The notes under the pieces: generated by a model | Database searches by the model: none | The model's input: the letters and a program-made list of their open reading frames with translations, nothing else | What the model was told of the DNA's origin: nothing | Program-made: the position numbers and the translations under genes | Source: Schizochytrium sp. CCTCC M209059 | Taxonomy: Eukaryota > Sar > Bigyra > Thraustochytrida > Thraustochytriidae | Length of the DNA stretch: 64,000 bases | Direction: 5' to 3' | Assembly (NCBI GenBank): GCA_000818945.1 | Contig: KN805384.1 | Location: 585,681 to 649,680 of the forward strand | In this document: positions 1 through 9,819 of the stretch, piece by piece | Numbering within the stretch: the first letter of the stretch is position 1 | Layout: every line of letters begins with the position of its first letter

Positions 1-474
1 TCTCTCTCTTTCCCTTCTTGTTTCTCTCTGCCAGTCTTGGTGTTGCTGCTTCATACAAACTGCTACTCGTACGAATTGTGTTGATTGATGCGAAGTGCAG
101 TCCCTTACCTCTAACCTTGAATTTACGAAGTGTTGCCAGATAGATGTCAAAGGACAGACGAAGACGAGAAAAGATGAAAATAAAAAAGTTCAAGAACGCC
201 GTCAAGAGCACTGATAGCGAAGGCAATGGAAGCGAATAGTTGGACGCGACAAAGCATAAGGATCAGACAAACTACCTAGACCCTGAGACGATTGCCATAT
301 CCTAAACCTTTTGGGAAAAGGAATCACCTTGCATGAAAAAGGTAAAATCATAATCTGAATGTTAGACGCCCCAAGAAACAAGCAAGCAGGCACAGACACG
401 AGAGAAATTAACATCCTCCCTCTTTGTTTTCTCTAACGCAATGTTTCGAAAGGGGTAGAATAAGAAAGTCTAAT
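1..474. other. Intergenic, 3' side of Hsp70-TPR gene
   Basis: No convincing gene seen. The stretch begins with a CT-rich pyrimidine run and is AT-richer than the coding DNA, as expected for the 3' untranslated and intergenic sequence of the minus-strand gene ending at 475. Short open frames here have no recognisable protein features. Confidence 0.6.
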
Positions 475-2760
475 CTAGCCGAACATCTTCTTGGCCATCT
501 TGGCGCGGCGCGCCTCTTCGCGCTGAATCTGAAGGTTGACACGGTTCAACAACGAAGCCAGCGGTTTCTGCTCTGCCTCGGGAGCAATCTTGATTGCGCG
601 TGCGAGATTCTTCTTGGCCTCAGTGAACTCCTTGGTCTTTTCTTGCGCAAAGGCAAGGCGGAAAAGCGCCTTGGTAGAGTTGGCATCGAGCTCGAGGGCT
701 TCTTTGGCAGATTTGACGGTCTCGGCCCACTCTTCGAGCTTGATCGAGCACTGCGCCATGTTCAAATGCAAGGAAAGCTTAATCTGCTTGACCTCCTCCT
801 CGTCATCGGGACCAAGATCGAAAAATTTGTCGGCATGCTGCAGAGAGCGCAGGTACCGGTTCTTCGCGGCGTTGTAGTTGCCATCTTTAAAGAGCTGCGT
901 ACCCTCATCCTTATTGAGCTTGACCTTGCGCATACGTTCAGGCTTCTTGAGCTTGCGCTGATCATGGTCATCCTTGCCGCCGTTCGCTGCCAGCTCGGCG
1001 GCTGCCAAGGTCTCCTGCTCTTGCATCTCGCGTTCTGCCTTCTCGCGCTCCTCTTTGATCTTGGCCCAATATGCAGCGCACGGGCCCTCGAGCGCCTTGT
1101 CGAGATCCTCGAGCTTGTTGGCGTAGTCCTCCGCGGAGGCTGACTCCGAGGCATCCCACAGCCAGTTCTCGAACTCGTCAAGGACTGTAACGCATGCGCT
1201 GCGGTCGATGAGATCCGTGTGCGGCTTACGAGAGCCTCCGTCGGCGAGCGCGCGTGTCTCAAAAATGCGGGATTCGAGCTTGTTCCGTGCGGCATGCAAG
1301 GCAGCCTCGGCGGCATCGGCGGCAAGCAGGTCCTGTTCCAGACGGACCGCAGCATCGAGGTCCGACTCGGACATGACCGAAGGGGCGTCCACGCGCGTCT
1401 GTGTATCCTGTGCCGCATCGTTGTTCTCGGGAAGGCCGCGAGCAAGATTGTCAAAGGCCGGCCGCATGACGCCGCCCGCCTTGGGCTCAAAGTCCTTGGC
1501 GCAGCAAAGGGCCGTGCCAACAACAACGGACGCAGTCGAGTCCATCGTGTAGCCGAGAGGCACGTCTTCGCCAAAGGCAGCCGAGATCGCCTGCTTGACT
1601 AGAGGCATACGCATGCCGCCGCCAATGAGCTCGACAGCACGGATGCTCTTCCGCACCTCCTGATCATCGTCCTCGGTGCCAAGATTTTCCAAGACGTCGC
1701 GCAGCATACTGCTAATCTTATCGCCAAGAGGTGCGCAAATTTCCTCAAGCTGCGCCTGCGTATAGGTGAAGCTAACGTCCTCGTCATTGACGAGCGATTC
1801 GCAGCTCACCTGCGTCTGGGGCGCCCCGGAAAGCGACTCCTTGAGCTTTCGAACCTGCGTCATGAGCCGAATGCTGGCCTTGCTGCCGCGCGAGACGCCT
1901 TCGCCCTTGCGCGACTTGCAGTCCTCGTTGAGAGCGTCAAAGAGAAGGTCGTCGACGGCAGCTCCACCCACATCTGCAATGCACTTTGAGGCAAGCTTGG
2001 TCACCTGCTTGCCCTCACAGCGAAAGACGGCGCAAGAGGCATATGTGTGGCCGACATTCACAATGGCAAAAACGCCCCCGTCGAGAGTCTCAGCGCTGCG
2101 TCGCGAGACGTAGTCCATGATGGCCGCGTCCGTGTGGTCAACGATGCGCTGCAGATCAACCCCGCCAATCTTGGCCGCATCACGGATCGCCTGTCGATGG
2201 GCATCCGAAAAGGAATCAGGGACCGCGACGGCCACCGGGTGGGTCGGCAAGTTCGGATCCGTCTGCTCCTCGGTGGGTGTCGGTTCGTCGACGCCACGGT
2301 AGCGCGCAAGGCGCCGCAGGACCATACCAAGAAGTTCCTCTGCGCGCAGCTTGCGCTCCTCGCCGTTGGCTTCGACGAGAAAGCGGTCGCCGTCAAAATT
2401 GCCCACGAGCGGAGCCTGCGCGAGAGCAGGGCCTCCGTGCGACTGATCAAGGAAGCGCATCACGTTGGCCACTGTCCGGTCGCGTTTCGTCGCCTTGAGC
2501 TGCTCGGCGACCTCACCAAAGGACCTCGCGCGCTCCGCAAAAGCGACGGTCATGGGCGTGCGCTCGTTGCTCATGTCGTTGCGCAAGAGCTCCGATTTGA
2601 GAGATTTGGTCGACACCTTGGCCACCGTCGCGGCAAAGGTACCGAGATCGATGCCATAGACATAGTCTGGGTCCCCCTGCGTTTTGACAGGCGCTTCGGA
2701 CGTCTCGGGCGCCTCGGGCGGCACCGTGGTCTCCGTCTGCTCCATAGGCTCGTCCGCCAT
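475..2760 (-). CDS. Hsp70/Hsp110-like ATPase fused to C-terminal TPR repeats, lacking the substrate-binding beta-domain
   Basis: 761 aa from an ATG at 2760. Residues about 35-430 form an Hsp70-type actin-fold nucleotide-binding domain: phosphate-1 motif YGIDLGT near residue 35 and the late adenosine-loop motif ELIGGGMRMP about 50 residues before the domain end. In normal Hsp70/Hsp110 a beta-sandwich peptide-binding domain follows. Here only about 40 linker residues separate the ATPase from a helical segment (about 466-600, containing RNKLESRIFE) that resembles the alpha-helical lid. From about 618 to 730 there is a TPR module of the immunophilin/Hop type (motifs GTQLFKDGNYNAA and NSTKALFRLAFAQ), then a basic C-terminus (KMAKKMFG). 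By family knowledge it should bind ATP and, through the TPRs, the EEVD tails of Hsp70/Hsp90. A nucleotide-exchange or adaptor role in the cytosol is inferred. The domain order is seen; the loss of the beta-domain rests on manual comparison. Confidence 0.88.
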   Translation of the reverse strand: MADEPMEQTETTVPPEAPETSEAPVKTQGDPDYVYGIDLGTFAATVAKVSTKSLKSELLRNDMSNERTPMTVAFAERARSFGEVAEQLKATKRDRTVANVMRFLDQSHGGPALAQAPLVGNFDGDRFLVEANGEERKLRAEELLGMVLRRLARYRGVDEPTPTEEQTDPNLPTHPVAVAVPDSFSDAHRQAIRDAAKIGGVDLQRIVDHTDAAIMDYVSRRSAETLDGGVFAIVNVGHTYASCAVFRCEGKQVTKLASKCIADVGGAAVDDLLFDALNEDCKSRKGEGVSRGSKASIRLMTQVRKLKESLSGAPQTQVSCESLVNDEDVSFTYTQAQLEEICAPLGDKISSMLRDVLENLGTEDDDQEVRKSIRAVELIGGGMRMPLVKQAISAAFGEDVPLGYTMDSTASVVVGTALCCAKDFEPKAGGVMRPAFDNLARGLPENNDAAQDTQTRVDAPSVMSESDLDAAVRLEQDLLAADAAEAALHAARNKLESRIFETRALADGGSRKPHTDLIDRSACVTVLDEFENWLWDASESASAEDYANKLEDLDKALEGPCAAYWAKIKEEREKAEREMQEQETLAAAELAANGGKDDHDQRKLKKPERMRKVKLNKDEGTQLFKDGNYNAAKNRYLRSLQHADKFFDLGPDDEEEVKQIKLSLHLNMAQCSIKLEEWAETVKSAKEALELDANSTKALFRLAFAQEKTKEFTEAKKNLARAIKIAPEAEQKPLASLLNRVNLQIQREEARRAKMAKKMFG

Positions 2761-2980
2761 CTTTACGGACTTCTTTTCGACTTGCGGAGCTCAGGTAAGC
2801 GCGTGAGCACTTGCTCTAGCCCTAGCTCGGGCTACTCCTGGCAGCGTGATTCCCTCGGCCGGTCGTCCGCGCGCCTCGTACGGCTGTCTTGGCCTTTTGA
2901 CGTCGCACGTCTCCGTCTCCAACGGGGTTTCTCGAAGCCTGATTGGTGTTCTACTAGGCCCCAACTAGCGTATTAGTTAA

Positions 2981-3058
2981 TAGTACTACTACTACTACTA
3001 GTAGTAGTACTACTACCACTACTACTAGTACTACTACTACTACTACGTACTACTACTA
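2981..3058. repeat. Palindromic (TAC)n/(GTA)n triplet tract in the 2761-3249 intergenic region
   Basis: About 78 bp of TAC/ACT triplets that switch to GTA/AGT and back, so that self-complementary blocks face each other. It lies between the start of the Hsp70-TPR gene (2760) and the end of the kinase gene (3250). It is followed by a CAATA/CAAGA-rich tract to about 3115. The rest of 2761-3249 holds no gene; it should contain the Hsp70-TPR promoter and the 3' end of the kinase transcript. Confidence 0.85.
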
Positions 3059-3249
3059 TTCCTACGTACTACAATACAATACAAGACAATGCAATCCAAG
3101 CCAATACAAGCAGAGAAGGAGAACCTTGATGAGGTTCATGACCTGTTCCAGCTGCTGCTGATAGCATCCGTATGAGCAATCGTTTGGAGGTGCCTGGGTG
3201 GCGATAAAATAGGTATACATGTAAATTTAAGGAGTAAGAAGAAGCATGC

Positions 3250-6200
3250 TTAGCCCGAAGCCTCATCGGCGCAGCTCGGGACATCGGTGAGGAATTGGTG
3301 CGCGAGGAGATCGGTCGTACGGGGCCTGTCTAGAGGGTGGATTGCGAGGCAAAGCATGAGAAACTCGTGCAAAGGCGTGTTTTCTTCAATGTTGTCAGGG
3401 AAGGGAGGGGGCGTTGTAGTCGTGCCGATGGCCCAGAAGCCGGCGCACTGGTCCTTGAGCTTCCAGGGGGGCTTGGTCGCACAGCACTCGAGGACGGTGC
3501 AGCCTAGCGACCAAATGTCCGAAGCCAGTGAGGCGCCTTCCTGGCGCACGACCTCGGGACTCATCCATGGTACGCTACCCCGGACTTCCTGAAGCGTGTG
3601 ATCCGTGGAGTCAAGAAGATCGAGTTGCTTGCTCGTGCCGAAGTCAGCCAGCATGGCGACTCCGCTGTCAGAAATGAGAACGTTGGCAGCTTTAATGTCG
3701 CGGTGAATGATGCCCTTGGAATGTAAGTAGTCGAGACCGCGGGTCATATGCAACGCGAGACGCGGCAGGAGACTCTTGCTAGGTGCGCCATGGGTTTTGT
3801 AAAAATGATGCAGTGAACCGCCCTCGACCAGTTGAAGGAAAATCTCGAGAGCGCCTGAGTCAGGGTCGATTTGGCTTCCCAGGTAGCCAACAATGTTGGG
3901 GTGCCGAAGTTCCTTCATGATGTCGATCTCGGTCCTGATCTTGGCGGCCTCGACGTCGGTAGCATCTTTCATTTTCGCAATAATCTTGACTGCGAAACGC
4001 GTTCCGGTCTCGAGATCTCGGGCGCTGAAGACCTCGCCAAAGGTGCCACCTCCCAGACGACTCTCTTTGCTCCACGGAACACGTCGCGAGGACACTTTAG
4101 CGGCCCCATCGGCGAAGCAAACGCTGCGGCCCGAAGGCGACTCCACTCCGCCGCTCTTCGCGCTGGAGCGACCATGTCGCGGAGTGTGCGAGGGGATCAC
4201 AGACTCACCGCCGTTGCCACCGCCATTGGCGACGCCGCTGCTCCGAGAACCACTTGCACCATGGCTCCCTGTACTGTCCCGCGAACCATAGAGACTAGGT
4301 TCTCGCGACTCGGCCCCGCCGGCAACCTGGGATCTTTGCGTTGAGCTGCTCCCGAAGGAGCGGAGACGCGTGGGCAGCCGCGTAAGAGGAGGGTCGTTTG
4401 AAGGCGGCGACGGGCTCACATTTGGACCGCGCGTACGAGGCGGGGCTTGAAGGCCGTCCAACTGAAAAGTGGGCGAGATTGATCCAGAGAGAACGCGGCT
4501 ATGTCTTCTGACCCCAGCGCCTCGTCGAGGCGAGTATCCTGAAGAAGAGGCCGAGGAGCCGAAGGCGAGTTCAGCTTCCGCGGACGACTCGACGTCATCG
4601 CCACTGCGCGCATCGACACCCATGTACAAGAAATTGCGTCGATTCTGTTGCTGTTGTTGTTGTTGTTGCTGCTGCTGCTGCTGGTGATGATTATTTTGCA
4701 CGTCGGACTTGCTGGAGGAAAGGACAGCGCCTGTGAGCAAGCTTGCGCGCGGCGAATTTGTGCCATCTGGAGTCTTGAGCGTGCGGCCCGTGCGAAAGCT
4801 TGAGCTGCGCACGAGGCCGCCGCCACCCTGTCCCGGGGTTGAGTTCATACGCAAGAGATCACTCATGGACTGCGACGCCCGGTGCTGGGGTAATTCAAAG
4901 TCGGTCTTTCTGCGCCGACTTGTGCGCGTGTGAGCGGGGCGGGCCATCGTATTGAGCTCACTCTGACTTGCAAGTTTTCTTGCCTGCTGTTGGCTCTGGT
5001 GGTGGCGAAATGCGGCGTTGGTTCCAAAGGGATTCCCACCACCGGTGGGCGATCCAGGCTTGGAGCAAACGGGAAGAACCTGAGAAGCGCTGCGTCCTTC
5101 GGCCGGTCTCCTGAGCCGCGGCGTCCGCGCCAACGATGGGCTTCGAAGCAAGTCGAGACTCTCCATGCGAAAGGTTTCATTATTGTCCATCCCCGAGGAC
5201 CCAATAGACTCTGTTCTTAGGCGAGGAATTGAAGGTTGCGCGCGTTTGAGTACAGGTTTCTTCCACTCTTCGGGATCTGCGGCGCTGTTTTGCGACTCGT
5301 ACGAGCTATTCACACTGGTCTCTCTTCGGTCACTCCTTGGACTTGAGAGACTCCCAAAGCTGGCGCGGCCTTCGTGCGAGGATCCTGTTCTTGGCGACAA
5401 AGACGGAGGCGTGGCGGTTTCGTAGCTGCCAGTAATTTTACTCGTGTCGGCGTTTCTTGAGAAGGAGACGTTGAGCTGGCCGGAGCGTGTGCGGGCGCGG
5501 GTCATTTCGCAGCGCGGCAGAATCGTTTGCGACTGGTGCATGAGGAGCTGCTGCGACGCAACCCGCGTCCTCCTGTCACCTCCACGTGGCGACGGCGACG
5601 ACTTGCGGTGCGCCGAGCGGCTGACGCCAATCGATCCTTGATGGAGATGAGCGGAAGGTAGCTTGCCGGACATTGTGCGGGGCATGTGCGGTTGCCGGGG
5701 TGACCTGGGAGAGAGGCTCTCGTACGAGAGGTCCATGGACTCTGGTGCCGAGGCCTGACGCTGCATGCGCGGTGGAATCTTGAACGCTGGTTGGGGCGAG
5801 GGCGCCTTGGGCTGGTCTGGTTGCGGCGAGGCTTCGACGACCTCGTCTTCGTCATGATATTCATCTTCGCCATGAAGGTCCACGTCTTCGTCCCAAGAGC
5901 CTCCAACTTGAACTTGCGTAAGGTCAGCGAGCGCGTGTTCATGATTTTTGTTATTCTTGTTGTTGTTGTTGTTGTTGTGCGTTTCGATGAGTTGCCGTGG
6001 TCCACTCAAGGACCGCGCGCGGGTGTGCGTTTTTGGCGCGGGGCCCGTGCGGTTTTCCGGGTCGCCGAGGTTGACCGGGTCGCCGGCGTTTTCGACGTCG
6101 TCATTGTGGTCGCTTTCGCGCAGCAGCAGGGCGACGTTGTCGACGCGGCCCTGGGCGTCGAGGTCGGCGCTAGCGCGCGTGCGCAGCTTCCGCGGCCCGG

Positions 6201-6294
6201 GCCGCCGCGGCTGGTGCGGCGGTTGCGGCGTCTGCTGCTGCTGCTGCTCCTGCGCGCGCGAGGACGACTGTGTGCGCGCGGCCGCCATGGCCAT
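3250..6294 (-). CDS. STE/MAP3K-type serine/threonine protein kinase with long disordered N-terminus
   Basis: About 1,014 aa if started at the ATG at 6294 (a second in-frame ATG is at 6288; the frame stays open to 6333 without an ATG). The first ~730 residues are low-complexity Ser/Pro/Arg/Asn-rich, with an Asn-rich patch near residue 110 and a poly-Gln run encoded near 4645-4680. The kinase domain occupies roughly residues 735-1005: glycine loop LGGGTFGEV, lysine in FAVKII, catalytic loop HRDIKAAN, DFG as ADFGTSK, activation-segment end WMSPEV, and DIWSLGCTV. All residues needed for catalysis are present. HRDIKAAN, GSVPWMSPE and the domain at the C-terminus suit the MAP3K/STE11 group. The substrate is expected to be a MAP2K, but the exact subfamily cannot be fixed from sequence alone. 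Regulation probably acts through the phosphorylatable N-terminal tail. Confidence 0.88.
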   Translation of the reverse strand: MAMAAARTQSSSRAQEQQQQQTPQPPHQPRRPGPRKLRTRASADLDAQGRVDNVALLLRESDHNDDVENAGDPVNLGDPENRTGPAPKTHTRARSLSGPRQLIETHNNNNNNKNNKNHEHALADLTQVQVGGSWDEDVDLHGEDEYHDEDEVVEASPQPDQPKAPSPQPAFKIPPRMQRQASAPESMDLSYESLSPRSPRQPHMPRTMSGKLPSAHLHQGSIGVSRSAHRKSSPSPRGGDRRTRVASQQLLMHQSQTILPRCEMTRARTRSGQLNVSFSRNADTSKITGSYETATPPSLSPRTGSSHEGRASFGSLSSPRSDRRETSVNSSYESQNSAADPEEWKKPVLKRAQPSIPRLRTESIGSSGMDNNETFRMESLDLLRSPSLARTPRLRRPAEGRSASQVLPVCSKPGSPTGGGNPFGTNAAFRHHQSQQQARKLASQSELNTMARPAHTRTSRRRKTDFELPQHRASQSMSDLLRMNSTPGQGGGGLVRSSSFRTGRTLKTPDGTNSPRASLLTGAVLSSSKSDVQNNHHQQQQQQQQQQQQQNRRNFLYMGVDARSGDDVESSAEAELAFGSSASSSGYSPRRGAGVRRHSRVLSGSISPTFQLDGLQAPPRTRGPNVSPSPPSNDPPLTRLPTRLRSFGSSSTQRSQVAGGAESREPSLYGSRDSTGSHGASGSRSSGVANGGGNGGESVIPSHTPRHGRSSAKSGGVESPSGRSVCFADGAAKVSSRRVPWSKESRLGGGTFGEVFSARDLETGTRFAVKIIAKMKDATDVEAAKIRTEIDIMKELRHPNIVGYLGSQIDPDSGALEIFLQLVEGGSLHHFYKTHGAPSKSLLPRLALHMTRGLDYLHSKGIIHRDIKAANVLISDSGVAMLADFGTSKQLDLLDSTDHTLQEVRGSVPWMSPEVVRQEGASLASDIWSLGCTVLECCATKPPWKLKDQCAGFWAIGTTTTPPPFPDNIEENTPLHEFLMLCLAIHPLDRPRTTDLLAHQFLTDVPSCADEASG

Positions 6295-7660
6295 CAGGTT
6301 CGAGTTCGCCCGGGCGGACGGTTCGGGCAGCAACGCACGGACGTGTCCGCGAGGGCAGGCCGCGGGCGCCGCGCGGGCGGCCGCGACAGGGCAGCGGCGG
6401 CTGCAACAGGGCAGTGGCGGCTGCGACAGGGCAGCGGCGGCTGCGAGGGCTCAAGCCGGGTGAGCTCGCCTCGCCTCGCCTCGCCTCGCGTTCGAGCCGT
6501 CGCGTCGAGTTCAAATCAAATCCAATCAAACCAAAGCAAACCAAAGCGGGCGAGGCAGGTCGATCCGATCGGTCGCCGCCCGGACGGCCAGGCGCGCCCG
6601 GCCTACGCGCGCCGACGGTCGCCCGGACGCTTCCCGCGCAGGCAGGCGGCAGCGGCGCAGCGGCGCAGCGGCGCAGCAGCGAGCGATGGGGCGAGCGGCC
6701 GGGCCCGAGCCCGTCGCCGCGGGCCCGGTTCTCCTTTCCTCTCCTCGCCTCCTCTTCGCGCCGGGGCCGGGCGCGGGGCNNNNNNNNNNNNNNNNNNNNN
6801 NNNNNNNNNNNNNNNNNNNNNNNNNNNNNNNNNNNNNNNNNNNNNNNNNNNNNNNNNNNNNNNNNNNCGGACGCGCGGGCGGGCGGGCCTGCCTGCCTCG
6901 CTGCGCGGCTGCACTCGCGCGCTCGGGCGGGCGGGCGGGCGGGCCTGCCGGGTCTGCCTGAGTGTGAGGCCGCTTCTTTCGTTTTTTTCTTCCCTTCTTT
7001 CTTTCCTTTCTTCCCTTCTTTCTTCCTTTCTTCGCTTCCTGCCTTCTTGTAGCTTGCCTTGCCTCGCCTTTATTTTGTTTTCCCTAATTGTTTTTACACA
7101 GTGCAGTGCAGTGCCGGCCAAAAAGAAGAGCCGGCTTTTGCTGCGAAATACGCGGCAAAACGGCCGACGCGCGGGAAGGCGCACGCCACCCCCCGCCTCT
7201 GCCACGCGTCCACATGCTTGGCGTGGGGAGTCGGGCGGGGCTGGAGGCGTACTTTTCGCGTCCACTGGCACGTGCGAGAGGTACGCCACCCCGCAGCGGG
7301 TGCCTGGGGGGTTAGCATGCACGTCTCTGGCTGGGCCTGGCGCGTGACGAAAGAGACGGCAAAAAACCCGCCACCTTGCCGAGCCGTTCCACGCCGTGCC
7401 ACGCCGTGCCAAGCGCAGGAGCAGAATAAGCCATGACGCGGCAGCGGCAGCCGGCCCGCTCCGCGTTGGTAGGCCTTCATCATTTAAAAAAAAGCATTCG
7501 CAGAGCGCGTAGGCCCTTCCTCGAATCTCTTCAGGATTTCCATTTCTGCTCCGTCCTTGAGTTGGCGTGTGGCCGCAGCCGGTGTCTCCTCGGACACCCA
7601 GCCAAGCTCGCTTTTCGCCCGCCTTAACTTACATCGTGTATCAATCTCTACCCTCGCCTT
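6295..7660. other. Gene-poor GC-rich region with assembly gap (N 6780-6867)
   Basis: No gene supported. It contains an imperfect 21-bp-like GGGCAGCGGCGGCTGC repeat around 6385-6450, a CTCGCCTCGC repeat near 6465-6490, a run of 88 N, and a pyrimidine tract (CTTTC/CTTCC) at about 6975-7050. Open frames here carry biased Arg/Ala/Gly/Pro composition typical of GC-rich noncoding DNA. The kinase promoter should lie in the first few hundred bases. Confidence 0.6.
6780..6867. other. Assembly gap (88 N)
   Basis: Run of N embedded in extremely GC-rich sequence, probably a sequencing drop-out. Confidence 0.99.
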
Positions 7661-8943
7661 TCGTTCAAACTTGATGAACGTCGCCCCCCGCCTTAATGCA
7701 ATCGACGGGGAACCCATTCCACACGACCCGCCTTAAAGCCCAGGCCTGGCGGAACGGCGTTAAGCAGGCATCCTGCGGGTGATTTCTGTTGTCAAGCTTG
7801 GGCAGGACGCCTTAAAAGAGTCGAGGCGGCTCGGCGGCCCTGCTTCCCGTTGGGCCACCGTCTTTTTCCTTTTATCTCACAGGAAGCTAGCGAGCTAGCT
7901 AGCTAGCTGAGCTAGCTAGCTAGCTAGGCCGCGCTCGTTCCAGCATCACATCGGCAACCTCGTCGCTCCTCATCGCTCCTCGTCGCCTCGGCGAGCGCGC
8001 GGGGCACACGGAGCTCCTGCCTGCCTGCCTGCCTGCGTGTCTAGGTGTCTGGGCGTCTGCGTGTCTGCGTGTCTGCGTGTCTGCGTGTCTGTCTGGTCGG
8101 TGGGTTGCCTGCCCCGCGCAGATCGTCATCGTGGACGCCTGCGAGCGGCTCCAGCTCCGGCTCCGGCACCTCGCTGCTGCCGTCGAGCCCGCGCGACGAG
8201 CCCGCGCGGCCGCTCTCGAGAGCAGACGGGCATATACATCCACGAAGAAGCAGCTCTCGCGCCCGCCCGCCCGCCCCCCCGCCCGCCGCTCGCTCGCGCG
8301 GTTCGTTCAAACTTGATGAACGTCGCCCCCCGCCTTAATGCAATCGACGGGGAACCCATTCCACACGACCCGCCTTAAAGCCCAGGCCTGGCGGAACGGC
8401 GTTAAGCAGGCATCCTGCGGGTGATTTCTGTTGTCAAGCTTGGGCAGGACGCCTTAAAAGAGTCGAGGCGGCTCGGCGGCCCTGCTTCCCGTTGGGCCAC
8501 CGTCTTTTTCCTTTTATCTCACAGGAAGCTAGCGAGCTAGCTAGCTAGCTGAGCTAGCTAGCTAGCTAGGCCGCGCTCGTTCCAGCATCACATCGGCAAC
8601 CTCGTCGCTCCTCATCGCTCCTCGTCGCCTCGGCGAGCGCGCGGGGCACACGGAGCTCCTGCCTGCCTGCCTGCCTGCGTGTCTAGGTGTCTGGGCGTCT
8701 GCGTGTCTGCGTGTCTGCGTGTCTGCGTGTCTGTCTGGTCGGTGGGTTGCCTGCCCCGCGCAGATCGTCATCGTGGACGCCTGCGAGCGGCTCCAGCTCC
8801 GGCTCCGGCACCTCGCTGCTGCCGTCGAGCCCGCGCGACGAGCCCGCGCGGCCGCTCTCGAGAGCAGACGGGCATATACATCCACGAAGAAGCAGCTCTC
8901 GCGCCCGCCCGCCCGCCCGCCCGCCCGCCGCTCGCTCGCGCGG
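7661..8943. repeat. Tandem direct duplication, two ~642-bp copies
   Basis: The segment starting TCGTTCAAACTTGATG at 7661 recurs at 8303, and the two copies (7661-8302 and 8303-8943) are almost identical over their whole length. The only difference noticed is in a CCCG-rich run near the end of each copy (about 8275 against 8915). Each copy contains a self-complementary GCTAGCTAGC tract (about 7887-7927 and 8529-8569) and GTGTCTGC pentamer/octamer repeats (about 8035-8090 and 8677-8732). No convincing gene lies inside. Confidence 0.93.
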
Positions 8944-9819
8944 TAGAGTATCCATCTCCGCCGCTTTCCTGCGCTCTGCGCTCCTCGCTGGTCAGCCCCT
9001 CCCTCCCTTCTTCCGCCCAGCCTGGCTGGACCCGGCCAGGGGCGCGCCCGGAGGAGACGTTCGTGAGGCCCAGCGGCGCGGACGAGGAGGGCGCGGGCGC
9101 GGGAGAGCGCTGCTGCTGCGCGCGGCAGACCGAGCGGAGAGAAGAGCCGCGCGGACGCCGAGGCCGCGCTCTCGTCCTCGGCTCTCGGCGCCTTGCGGAG
9201 GTCGTCATCGTCGTTGTCGTCGTCGTATCTAGAGAGGAGAGGAAGAGGAAGAGGGAGGCGACGGGAAGCCAGGCAAAGAAAGCAAGCTTCGCTCAGCCGG
9301 AGAAAGGCAAAGCGAGAAGGCGAGGAGCTCGAGGGCCACCGGCGCACGTGCGAGCGGTCGCACGCGCGCACGGACGGCCTGCCGGCAAGGCAAAGAGGAA
9401 AAATAGCGTCGTACTCCGGAACCAGCCGGGTCGCGGCAGAGGACGACGTCGAGGACGCCCTCGGGCTCTTTGGAGACACAGACACCTCAAGCCTGGGCGG
9501 CGACCAGGCAGGTGTTGCTGACGACTTTGTCGGTGGCCCTGCCGTCGTCGACGACCCGTTCGGGCTCGACGCAGTACAGCATTCACGCGGCGGCCTCACA
9601 GCTAGCTTCGAGCCTCTCGAGATCGACCTTTCCCGCCTGCGAAACCGCACGTCGAATAGCTCGGCCGATCCCCCGGGCGACGAACTCGACGACAGCTTCG
9701 CAGAGGCCAGAACCCTTTCGCGCAGGGAACTTCAAGAACACCTCGGGCTTCGGCTCGGAGACACGCTCAGCACTCACCCTGCCATCAAGCTGTTTCCCAC
9801 GGAGGCGGACCGCCACAGA
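8944..9819 (+). other. 5' region of the two-TM gene; long ATG-less open frame
   Basis: I found no ATG on the plus strand between the end of the tandem duplication and 9820. From about 9430 the frame that enters the gene encodes an acidic, protein-like stretch (for example DDFVGGPAVVDD and TLSRRELQEHLGL), suggesting part of a coding exon whose initiating exon was not found. The first half is GC-rich leader-like DNA with a GTC/GTT triplet run near 9200-9230. Confidence 0.4.

Noticed and set aside
424..1143. 239-codon plus-strand frame opposite the Hsp70-TPR gene
   Set aside because: Antisense shadow of a well-supported coding frame in GC-rich DNA; no protein-like features. The same applies to most long frames opposite the other genes.
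2929..2936. TTCTCGAA heat-shock-element-like dyad upstream of the Hsp70-TPR gene
   Set aside because: Only two of the three nGAAn units expected for a functional element; easily chance.
7484..7717. 77-codon ATG-led minus-strand frame
   Set aside because: Starts inside the 642-bp repeat and runs into unique DNA; no recognisable feature, and the repeat's second copy gives a different continuation.
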